Origin: Liolophura sinensis
Lineage: Eukaryota; Mollusca; Polyplacophora; Chitonida; Chitonidae
Direction: 5' to 3'
Assembly: GCF_032854445.1 (NCBI RefSeq)
Contig: NC_088304.1
Coordinates: 6,076,001-6,140,000, forward strand
Length of the DNA stretch: 64,000 nucleotides
Below are positions 44,813 through 55,125 of the stretch, in pieces. The notes beneath the pieces were generated by a model, which searched no databases, was not told the DNA's origin, and saw only the letters and a program-made list of their open reading frames with translations. A program made the position numbers and the translations under genes. Position 1 is the first letter of the stretch. Every line of letters begins with the position of its first letter.

Positions 44813-46280
44813 GGATTCATTCTGGATCTACCGCTCCCGCTGTCTGCTTTGAAACGTACATATTAGACAACATACTTTAAATTACTACATAATGTTATCT
44901 TTACGAAAGAGAGAATGGTTAAATGTGGAATAGCTGATACACACTTGTGTGAAATACAGTTCATCTATTTTTCAGTTGTAGAGACCTGGAACCAGTACAT
45001 GAGTATCTTGGGTCAATTTTGCGAAGGGGGTTAGTCTGCATCTGCCATGACTGTGAATGATTCCGATTTTGAAGCACTTGTTATATTTGGATAAGCTTAT
45101 AAGAAAGACAACACTAACTGTTTTTTTTATAAGCATTGTAAGTAGTCTCAACGGTTTGCCATACACAATCGACGTGCTATGCTTATGTACCACGGAAAAC
45201 ACATTAACGTTGTTTATCTGTTCAAAACTATTGTAGAGCAATAAGTCAAAATGGCGCACCTGTATTTTACACACGGTCGAGATTTGTTCTTTGGACGATA
45301 TGTCAAGTTTAATCCTTTTGTCAATATAAATGACCACGATGATTTGAGGATTATGCTGGAATAGTTTGTTCATCCGGTAATATAATGTACTGCTAGTTTG
45401 CATTTAGCCATTTTCTCATTTTTACATGTCAACGATACAGTCACCATTATATGTCCTAAACTCTGGTAAATAAAAATATTTTCCAAACAAAAACAAAAGG
45501 GTAAGGAGATTTGGCTTTATGTTTTGTGACTTGTGACAAAGTTACTTCTCCCCTGTTTGTTTTTTCCATAATCCTTGGTCCATATGACGAATGCGCTTAC
45601 AGTGAATTGTTTATGAGAGAGAGAAAAAGCCCCCAGAAAGACGTTAAGCAACAATCAGATAAATAAATAGAGGGTTACGTATACACTCCCCCCTCCCCCA
45701 CCACCTTTTCGCCATTTCATATCTCGTTCACCTTCTATTTATCACTTAAATGCTCCACTAAATTGCGAGAGTATAACTGTGTGGTGAAGCGATAGTCGCC
45801 ATTAGGGGATAATGTGATAGGTGTGGGATGTAGAACGACACAGATCTGTGGAAATGTTGGGATTTGTAAAAGGTTTGTTCTGAAACGTTGCTAAAGTGGT
45901 GGCTCATATAATTCATAGCCATTAACTCTATAATCTGGGGGAAATTAAGCTGGGAACTGTAGGGGTTATCACAGTCGGACTTCTAAAAAGGCGAAATACC
46001 ATTGGAAAGTTAACAAACGACAAACAAGACTAGCAAAACGCTCACTGGTTTGAGCCGTCAGAATAATGGACATGTAACTGCCGTACTATTGAAACGTGGC
46101 AAAAACAGAAGAACATGTAAGTCAGTTGGAATTAAGATCAAGAAGCACAACACTTTTGTAAAACATGAAAAAATCGGCTCTAGTCTATTTAGTAATAATT
46201 TTCATTGCAGAATGTATTGTAAGTTGAACTTGAATGATGGACTATTTTGTGTGTGTGAAAATAAAACATAAACTGAAAAA

Positions 46281-46282
<2 letters not shown>
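44813..46282. other. Anonymous DNA
   Basis: A short SINE-like tail ('gacgttaagcaacaatcaga') lies near 45641. No gene is recognised. Confidence 0.5.
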
Positions 46283-46315
<33 letters not shown>

Positions 46316-46375
46316 AGAACAAACGAGCAAATACATGAATAAATAAAATAATAAATAAATAAAAGAAAAAAAATA
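46283..46375. repeat. (AAAT)n-rich tract
   Basis: Runs of 'aaataaataaataaat' and degenerate forms. The Phe/Leu/Tyr-rich minus ORFs across it are artefacts. Confidence 0.9.
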
Positions 46376-47129
46376 AATGAAAAAAGACTTAACCATTTAA
46401 AAACACTTGTACGTAAAGGAAAGGTTGGATATAAGGTTGGGTAAATCTTGTGCAACGACCGTGATAACATGCACACTAGCAAGCAATGACATTTCGATAA
46501 TCAGCAAAACAGACCAATCACAAGTTTATCAATGGCTGATGAACCATGTAATTGTTATAATTTAATTCGAAATACTCAACAGACCTTTATTTATAACAGG
46601 GCTAGCTTTCCTAACCCGGATTCACATAAGAAAAACAGTGTCAACAGTGGTCACGTATAGAGAGTTTACAAATCGGGTAAGTTGGAATTTTTGTTTTCAG
46701 GGTTCAATCAACTCTCAAGGATTTATACTGTATTTTTTTCACGAATGCCATTAATTGAAAAGGGTATATGATAGAAGTTTTGTAAAAAATTTGTTTTTGT
46801 TCATTGGGGCTATTTAAAGATGAATCTCACAAATTATGCCACATTTGCAAAAGTTTTTTTTATTTCTGCTTCTATGTTGTATTTTTATAGGCCGCGAAAT
46901 ACCCTTATAATAGATTAAAAGCCTAATCTCTGTGGAATATGCAATCAGAAAAAAATATTTGTAGAATCTTAGCGTTTTTAGCGTATTAGTTATTAAGAAC
47001 AGTTGAGTTGCTTCGTTTTAAGACTTTTTTATCATCTTGTGAGTTTTGCGTACACGGCTTACAAAATTCAGTTTTTCTGGGAACGGGAGTAGACCTTTAT
47101 CGATTCTCAAATTGTTGTTTTTGCTTCAG
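46376..47129. other. Upstream region of the VWC gene
   Basis: AT-rich. An acceptor-like 'ttgcttcag' at 47121-47129 suggests that a 5' UTR intron ends just before the coding exon. The upstream exon and promoter are not identified. Confidence 0.35.
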
Positions 47130-47141
47130 ATCGACGTCGCT

Positions 47142-50100
47142 ATGAAGTTCTTTGTGCTAGCTGTCTTGGTAGCTGTGACGGCCTCTCATGTGGTTGTTGT
47201 GGAATCCCAAAGATTCCACATTCAAGGTAAGACGTCTTAGCCTCGACCAAAACCGGACTGCACCATATTATTCAAAGTTTAAAGTTTTTAGTTTCATTTT
47301 AATTTTGTTATGGTAGTTACCATTTTTCGTGGTGTACTTGTTCAACCAGCAGTTGACAGAATCCAATTACTTATATACTTACACAAAATCCCCAACTGTA
47401 TGTATCTTTCGGCTGTCCTTTTCTGTACGTGTATCTATATGTGTGACTGTCAATCCTATTGTGCATGTATATCTCTATTTGACCGACAGTCCTGTTCTGT
47501 ACGTTTATCTCTGTGGGACTGAAAATCCTGTTCTGTGCATGTATCTCTGTGTGACTGACAGTCCTGTTGTGTATGTGTATCTCTGTGTGACTGCCAGTCC
47601 TGTTCTGTACGTGTATCTCTGTGTGACTGACAGTCCTGTTCTGTATGTGTATCTCTGTGTGACTGACAGTCCTGTTCTGAATGTGTATCTCACTGTGACT
47701 GACAGTCCTGTTCTATATGTGTGTCTCCGTGTGACTGGCTATCCTGTTCTGTATGTGTATCTCGGTGTGACTGACGGTCCTCTTCGGTGTGTGTATCTCT
47801 GTGTGACTGCCAGTCCTGTTCTGTGTGTGTGTCTTTGTGTGACAGCCAATCCTGTTCTCTATGTAAGTATCTCTGTGTGACTGACAATCCTGTTCTGTGT
47901 GTGTATCTTTGTGTGACTGACAATCCTGTTCTGTGTGTGTATCTGTGTGTGACTAAAAGTCCTGTTCTGTACGTATCTCCGTGTGATTGACAGTCCTGTT
48001 CTGTGCGTGTATCTCTGTTTGATTAACAGTCCTGTTCTGTGTATCTATCTCTGTGACTGAGGGTCCTGTTCTGTGTGTGTATCTGTGTGTGAGTGACAAT
48101 CCTGTTCTCTATGTAAGTATCTCTGTGTGACTGACATCGTGTTCTGTATGTGTATCTCTGTGTGACTGGCAATCCTGTTCTGTATGTGTATCTTTGTTTT
48201 ACCGAAAATATTGTTCTGTATGTGTATCTCTGTGTGAATGACAGTTCTGTTCTGTATGTGTATCCCTGTTTGACTGACAATCCTGTTTTGTAAGTGTATC
48301 TCTGTGTGACTGGCAATCTTGTTCTGTATGTGTATCTCCGTGTGACTGACAGTCCTGTTCTGTGTCTCTATCTCTGCACGACTAATAATCCTGTTCTGTG
48401 TGTGTATCTCTGTGTGACTGACAATCCTGTTCCGTATGTGTATCTCGGTGTAAATGACAGTCCTGTTCTGTATGTGTATCTCTGTGTGACTGACAATCCA
48501 GTTCTGTACGTGTATCTCTGTGTGACTGGCAATCCTGTTCTGTATGTGTATCCCCGTGTGACTGACAGTGCTGCTTTATACGTGTATCTCTGTGTGACTG
48601 GCTATCCTGTTCTGTATGTGTATCTCTGTGTTACTGACAGTCCCTGTTTTATGTTTGTATCTCTTAGTGACTGTCAGTACTGTTCTGTGTGTGTATCTCT
48701 GTGTGACTGACAGTTCTATTTTGTACGTGTATCTCTGTGTGAATGACAGTCCTGTTCTGTACGTATCTCTGTGTGACTGACAGTCCTGTTGTGTATGTGT
48801 ATCTCTGTGTGGCTGATAGTCCTGTTTTGTATGTGTATCCCTGTGTGACTGGTTATCCTGTCCTGTGTCAATGACAGTCCTCTTCTGTATGTGTATCTCT
48901 GTGTAACTGGAAATCCTCTTCTGTGTATCTGTCTCTGTGTGACTGACAGTCCTGTTCTGTGTGTGTATCTCTGTGTGACTGACAATCCTGTTCTGTGTGT
49001 GTATCATTGTGTGACTGACAGTCCTGTTCTGTGTGTGTATCTCTTTTTGACTGACAATCCTGTCCTGTATTTGTATCTCTGTAGGACTGACAATCCTGTT
49101 CTGTATGCGTATCTCTGTATGACTGATAATCCTGTTCTGTGTGTGTATCTATATGTGTGAATGACAGTTCTGTTCTGTATGTGTATCCCTGTTTGACTGA
49201 CAATCCTGTTTTGTAAGTGTATCTCTGTGTGACTGGCAATCTTGTTCTGTATGTGTATCTCCGTGTGACTGACAGTCCTGTTCTGTGTCTCTATCTCTGC
49301 ACGACTAATAATCCTGTTCTGTGTGTGTATCTCTGTGTGACTGTCAATCCTATTCTGTATGTGTATCTCGGTGTAAATAACAATCCAGTTCTGTATTTCT
49401 TTCTCTGTGTGACTGACAGTTTTGTTCTGTATGTGTATCTCTGTGTGACTGGCTATTCTGTTATGTGTGTGTATCTCTGCTTGACTGACAATCCTGTTCT
49501 GTGCATTTATCTCTCTGTGACTGACAATCCTGTTCTGTGTGTGTATCTCTGTGTGACTGACACTTTTATTTTGTACGTGTATCTCGGTGTGAATGACAGT
49601 CCTGTTCTCTGTATGTGTATCTCTGTGTGACTGACAGTTTTTTTTGTACGTGTATCTCGGTGTGACTGATAGTCCTGTTGTGTATGTGTATCTCTGTGTG
49701 ACTGATAGTCCTGTTTTGTATGTGTATCACTGTGTGACTGGTTATCCTGTCCTGTGTGCGTATCTCTGTGTGACTGACAGTCCTGTTCTATGTGTGTATC
49801 CCTGTGTAACTGACAGTCCTGTTCTGTGTGTGTATTTCTGTGTAACTGACAGTCCTGTTCTTTATGTGTATCTCTGTGTGAATGACAGTCCTGTTTTGTT
49901 TGTGTATCTCTGTGACTGGCAATCCTGTTCCGTGTATCTATCTCTGTGTGACTGACAATCCTGTTCTGTATGTGTATCTCTGTGTGACCGACAATCCTGT
50001 TCTGCGTGTGTATCTCTGTGTGACCGACAATCCTGTTCTGCGTATGTATCTCTGTGTGACTGACAATCCTGTTCTGTATTTGTATCTCTGTGTGACCGAC

Positions 50101-52420
50101 AATCCTGTTCTGCGTTTTTATCTTTGTGTGACCGACAATCCTGTTCTGCGTATGTATCTGTGTGACTGACAATCCTGTTCTGTATTTGTATCTCTGTGTG
50201 ACCGACAATCCTATTCTGTGTGTGTATCTCTGTGTGACCGACAACCCTGTTCTTCGCGTGTATCTCTGTGTGACCAACAATCTTGTTCTGCGTTTTTACC
50301 TTTGTGTGACCGACAATCCTGTTCTGCGTATGTATCTCTGTGTGACCGACAATCCTGTTCCGCGTGTGTATCTCTGTGTGACCGACAATCCTGTTCCGCG
50401 TGTGTATCTCTGCGTGACCGACAATCCTGTTCTGTGGGTGTATCTCTGTGTGACCGACAATCCTGTTCTGCGTTTTTATCTTTGTGTGACCGACAATCCT
50501 GTTCCGCGTGTGTATCTCTGTGTGACCGACAATCCTGTTCTGCGTGTGTATCTCTGTGTGACCGACAATCCTGTTCTGCGTATGTATCTCTGTGACTGAC
50601 AATCCTGTTCTGTATTTGTATCTCTGTGTGACCGACAATCCTGTTCTGCGTGTGTATCTCTGTGTGACCGACAGTCCTGTTCTGCGTATGTATCTCTGTG
50701 TGACTGACAATCCTGTTCTGCATTTGTATCTCTGTGTGACCGACAATCCTGTTCTGCGTGTGTATCTCTGTGTAACCGACAATCCTGTTCTGCGTATGTA
50801 TCTCTGTGTGAACGACAATCCTGTTCCGTGTGTGTATCTCTGTGTGACCGACAATCCTGTTCTGCGCTTTTATCTCTGTGTGACTGACAATCCTGTTCTG
50901 TATTTGTATCTCTGTGTGACCGACAATCCTGTTCTGCGTGTGTATCTCTGTGTGACCGACAATCCTGTTCTGCGTATGTATCTGTGTGTGACCGACAATC
51001 CTGTTCTGCGCTTTTATCTCTGTGTGACCGATAATCCTGTTCTGCGTATGTATCTCTGTGACTGACAATCCTGTTCTGTATTTGTATCTCTGTGTGACCG
51101 ACAATCCTGTTCTGCGTGTGTATCTCTGTGTGACCGACAGTCCTGTTCTGCGTATGTATCTCTGTGTGACTGACAATCCTGTTCTGTATTTGTATCTCTG
51201 TGTGACCGACAATCCTGTTCTGCGTATGTATCTCTGTGTGACTGACAATCCTGTTCTGTATTTGTATCTCTGTGTGACCGACAATCCTGTTCTGCGTGTG
51301 TATCTCTGTGTGACCGACAACCCTGTTCTTCGCGTGTATCTCTGTGTGACCGACAATCCTGTTCTCTGTGTGTGTATCTCTGTGTGACTGGCAGTTCTGT
51401 TCTGTGTGTATCTCTGCGTGACTGACAGTTTTGTTCTGTATGTGTATCTCTGTGTGACTTACAATCCTGTTCTGTATGTGTATCTCTGTATGACAAATAC
51501 GTAACCCGTATCGATGGTTTGGATTCATATATACCATTAAATTTATTTTCAGGATGTTATTTTCAAGAAGGCGGAAAATTTTACCCTGTCGGTGCAGCCT
51601 GGGATTTCAATTGTCAGATGCACTGTACTTGTGAACGGTATTCCAATGGGGACGTGGCCATGGGATGTGTATCCATGTAAGTAACTATCGTGTTAAGTTG
51701 GGAATGATTCCATGACAGTCCAAGGGCGCATGTCGGTATATCAACTGTTTCTAGTGCGCATGACCGCGGCGTATTCGCTGATGGACACACAAGCCCACGC
51801 AGACAAGCTTGAAAGCATTGTAACCTATTGTCGCCTATTACACACAATTCAGTAAGCTTCGACTCTTCTAATTACGCCAGTCATTGTGACACTTGAAACT
51901 TGGAAATGGAACTGACCGTATAAGCTTTTGTTTGTGCATACATGACCCGTTGTACGCAAGGGAAAAAAGGGATTCTGTTGTCACAAGGAGTCAGACAATA
52001 ATTTTAGTCGAAAATCTCCGTTTCCACATGCGCAGTGCATCATTTACGGACATCGATTTTCTCAGCGCACATTCAAGGTAACGATTTTCTTCAACAGGTC
52101 CAAAATATACCCCTGATAACAAAAGCAAATCTGGAGATATTGTACATTTCCGGATAGCTTGAAGTGTGTTCATTGCGAATCTGCTTCCTTTACAGATGCT
52201 ATGCGTTAGTTTTATGTCAAATGTAGCCGATCTGGCATTCCGCTGTATTTACGACAGTCATTGCGGGAAAGACAGACAATATTTAAATGCCGATTTGATA
52301 TTTTAACTGTTATACAGGTGCCCGCCCATGGGATATGGACCCGGATGTCGGGAAGTTTACTCGCCTGACAGAAACCCGGTAACGTCGGAAAACTGCTGTC
52401 CTCAGATCGTCTGTGACTAG
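47142..52420 (+). CDS. Secreted single-VWC-domain protein, 103 aa, three exons
   Basis: Coding exons are 47142-47226, 51553-51676 and 52318-52420 (85+124+103 = 312 bp, 104 codons). All junctions are canonical (AAG|GTAAGA, TTTTCAG|G, CCAT|GTAAGT, ATACAG|G) and phases agree. Residues 1-20 are a clear signal peptide ('MKFFVLAVLVAVTASHVVVV'). The mature part has ten cysteines in the order C, then C-x2-C-x-C, C, C, C, CC, C, with 'GGKFYPVGAAW' before the second and 'NCCPQIVCD' at the end. This matches one von Willebrand factor C domain. Small secreted VWC proteins act outside the cell, in matrix, mucus, shell or growth-factor binding; which of these applies is unknown. ATTAAA about 95 bp after the stop may be the poly(A) signal. 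Intron 1 (4.3 kb) is nearly all minisatellite. Confidence 0.88.
47400..51497. repeat. 36-bp minisatellite, about 114 copies, inside intron 1 of the VWC gene
   Basis: The unit is 36 bp, such as 'tgtgtgaccgacaatcctgt' plus 'tctgcgtgtgtatctc'. The left half is diverged; the right half (from about 49960) is more uniform with 'gaccgacaatcctgttctgc' and occasional 'ctgtatttgtatctc' variants, indicating recent expansion there. A block of over 180 bp at about 48240-48420 recurs at about 49165-49345. Because 36 is a multiple of 3, both strands stay open ('VTDNPVLYVYLC' forward), giving spurious ORFs of up to 381 codons. Confidence 0.96.
51677..52317 (+). other. Intron 2 of the VWC gene
   Basis: 640 bp with donor GTAAGT and acceptor 'ctgttatacag'. 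No repeat or embedded gene is recognised. Confidence 0.8.
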
Positions 52421-53041
52421 ACTTGCAGCCTCAAGGTCATTCCAAGGTTATTCCTGCGGAAAATATCAACAGATTAAGCAGTGTACTGTTTTTTGAGTCA
52501 TTTTGATTTGCACTGGATTAAAATATTCTCCAAAAGAATCCAAGGACTTGTATTACGTTTTGAAAGCAGACAATGCATGAACGATTTAATTTGCTTTAGG
52601 CATATTTTCGCCTGGCGTCGTCAGTGAGGAAGAATTGTTATCCCAACGTGCTTTTCTTGTTTGATTGGTTGTTAGTAGCTCAAGTTAACTATGGTGTTTC
52701 CAGCTAATTGCTACAATGTTTTGGACAAAAGCCGTTATTTTGCTTGAGGGTGTATGTGAAAATATGACAACACAGCCATGATTGATTTAACTGGAGTGAT
52801 TAGTGGGAGACACAGGAGCATTTACTAAAACGTCGGCTTTGGATTGGAAGAGGGAACTGGAGTAAACCACGGACATTTGATAATTAACTTAAGAACTTTC
52901 CTACGTGTGACGCAAACATTTTTACCCACACAACAAGATTCGTATTTACGTTACTTTGGTGGAAGACAGGTGACCTCTACTCAGGCAGTAAGACGACGCA
53001 CGCGGCGGTTCGATCGTTGCCCACTACACTGTGCTTGCCAC
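52421..53041. other. 3' flank of the VWC gene
   Basis: 3' UTR followed by anonymous DNA; nothing else is recognised. Confidence 0.5.
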
Positions 53042-53043
53042 TA

Positions 53044-53268
53044 CACTCAAAAAATCAATCTGTTAATTTTAACAGAAATTATGTTGTCTGAGTGACGCTA
53101 GAGAGTATTGCATGTTAATTGTTCTATTAAATCAACACAAAAGGTTCTATTAGACGAACCGGATATTATGTTGAATATGACATAATATGTCATAATAACA
53201 GAACACATTCTATCATCATTCAGGCAACAGACTTTCTGTTAAAATTAACAGATTAATTTTTTTGAGTG
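53044..53268. mobile_element. Mariner-type MITE, copy 1
   Basis: 225 bp with inverted ends 'cactcaaaaaatcaatctgt' and (reverse complement of the right end) 'cactcaaaaaaattaatctg', flanked by TA on both sides (53042-53043, 53269-53270). Each arm contains a palindromic CTGTTAA/TTAACAG motif (left arm 53060-53075). No ORF. Confidence 0.85.
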
Positions 53269-53379
53269 TACATAAGGTCTCGAGAAAACTGGAAGCAGGA
53301 CACTCTTGTGAATTTTCTTTCCTGAGACCTCATGTGCCTGAACCACTACCTGTAGTGTGCCCTTGTCTTTGATTGATTC

Positions 53380-53436
53380 ATTGGTTTATTGATTTGATCG
53401 TTGATTAACGTCCTACTCAAGAATATTTCACTTATA
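53380..53436 (-). mobile_element. SINE fragment (minus), left part, split by MITE copy 2
   Basis: 'gtcctactcaagaatatttc' then 'acttata' is the SINE body in minus orientation. It continues at 53943 with 'tacgatggcggtcagttt'. Confidence 0.8.
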
Positions 53437-53942
53437 CGCTCAAAACATTGATCTGTTTATTTTAACAGAAATTCTGTTGCCTCAGTAGTACGAGATTGCA
53501 ATCTGTTATACCTAATACCGTGTTATATTCAACGGGGGCCTCCGTGGCTCAGATGGTTAGCGCGCTAGCGCAGCGTAATGACCCAGGAGCCTCTCACCAA
53601 TGCGGTCGCTGTGAGTTCAAGTCCAGCTCATGCTGGCTTCCTCTCCGGCCGTAAGTGGGAAGGTCTCGCAGCAACCTGCGGATGGTCGTGGGTTTCCCCC
53701 GGCTCTGCCCGGTTTCCACCCACCATAATGCTGGCCGCCGTCGTATAAGTGAAATATTCTTGAGTACGGCGTAAAACACCAATCAAATAAATAAATATAT
53801 TCAACGGAATATCATGTTAGCCTGTTCGGTTAATATAATGTGTGCGTTATATCCAAACAGAACAATCTGCTGCAATGGCAAAATACATTTTAGCATCACT
53901 CAGACGACTTTCTGTTAAAATTAACAGATTTTTTTTTGAGAG
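53437..53942. mobile_element. Mariner-type MITE, copy 2, inserted in a SINE and itself interrupted
   Basis: Left arm 'cgctcaaaacattgatctgt' and right arm '...gttaaaattaacagattttt' ending 'gagag', with TA at 53435-53436 and 53943-53944. A complete SINE occupies 53536-53796. Confidence 0.85.
53536..53796 (+). mobile_element. Full-length SINE inserted in MITE copy 2
   Basis: It has a complete tRNA-like head, body and AAAT tail. 'atattcaacgg' at 53525-53535 and 53797-53807 is a perfect 11-bp target duplication. Confidence 0.95.
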
Positions 53943-53985
53943 TACGATGGCGGTCAGTTTTATTGGTAGACGAAACCGGGGTTTG
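53943..53985 (-). mobile_element. SINE fragment (minus), right part
   Basis: 'cgatggcggtcagttttatt' and 'gacgaaaccgg' continue the SINE body interrupted at 53436. Confidence 0.75.
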
Positions 53986-54627
53986 CCACATATAAGGTAC
54001 AAACACAGATATGCTCACCATATTGGTGGCAGACATATCGTCTTCAAGGAGTACTAGACAAACGGCCACAAGCGCATCATTTATTGTCGCGAAGGCCCAA
54101 AGAGAGCGGAGAAATACAAAATCCCCTGTACATGCAACGACCAGGGCAATGGCGAGATACACACACTGAGAGATTTCATCTCTTTTTATGAATGTGTCGG
54201 TCTAAAATTAACTCTGCATTTTCCGCAGGTTCATCAGGTCATTGTCTACTCACACTCATGACCGCACAGGCCTATATTTATTCTCGAATCGTGAGTATTC
54301 CTATAACATAATAATTAATAATATACAACCTCTTTGAGCGACATTCAATCACAAGACTGAAGCATGTAACCGGTGACAGTCTTTATCCATATATCTACAT
54401 GGTTTACGAACATGATAATGTTTATGGAGTATAGCATCACGATAGCAATTAAATATATATGTTACAATTTCAATGAACCGGACAAACACATTTATACTTA
54501 TATGTATAGCTGTTTGTTGGATTTCTACCTCACGCCTGGCCTCACAGGATTATTTTACGTCTATGAGAGCGACCAAACCACACACACCTAATGGCTACTG
54601 TATCAGATAACTCCCTTTTCGTGTTTA
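53986..54627. other. Anonymous DNA
   Basis: Nothing is recognised. Confidence 0.5.
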
Positions 54628-54629
54628 TA

Positions 54630-54880
54630 CGCTAAAAACCTATGTTTAATTTAACAGAAAGTCTTGTCTGAGTGATGCTAGAATGTATTCTGCTATTGCT
54701 TATTCTGTTATATATAAATATAGCTCACATGCTTTCAACACAAAAATTGTACATGCATTAGGCTAACAGGATATTAAATATAATTCAGTATTATGCCACA
54801 GTTATAACGGAGCATACTCTACAATCAATCAGACAACAGATTTTCTGTTAAAATTAACAAATTATATCTTTAAGTGTGGT
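54630..54880. mobile_element. Mariner-type MITE, copy 3 (most diverged)
   Basis: Left 'cgctaaaaacctatgtttaa' plus 'tttaacagaaagtcttgtct'; right 'cagacaacagattttctgtt' plus 'aaaattaaca'. The same order as copy 1, with TA near each end (54628-54629, 54881-54882). Confidence 0.75.
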
Positions 54881-54984
54881 AGGCCTACTATATATACATA
54901 TACGTGTTACAAACACCAAAACACTCTCAGCATCTTGACAAAACATCTGCTGGTTTACAAAAAATATTCACACTTGCCAATTTG

Positions 54985-55125
54985 TCTGTTTGTTTTACGC
55001 CCTGCTTAGGAATATTTCACCTATACAACGACGGCTAGCATTATGGTGGGATGAAACCGAAAAGAGCCCAGGGGAAACCCGCGGCCATCTGCAGGTTGTT
55101 CGCAGACTTTCCATTACCGATGTTG
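54985..55125 (-). mobile_element. SINE fragment, minus orientation
   Basis: 'cctgcttaggaatatttcac', 'acggctagcattatggtggg' and 'ggggaaacccgcggccatct' follow the SINE body with moderate divergence; the head is missing. Confidence 0.85.

Noticed and set aside
47329-51537. Long ORFs on both strands (up to 381 codons) in the VWC gene intron
   Set aside because: The 36-bp unit is a multiple of three and stop-poor on both strands. The region is spliced out between exons with matching phases.
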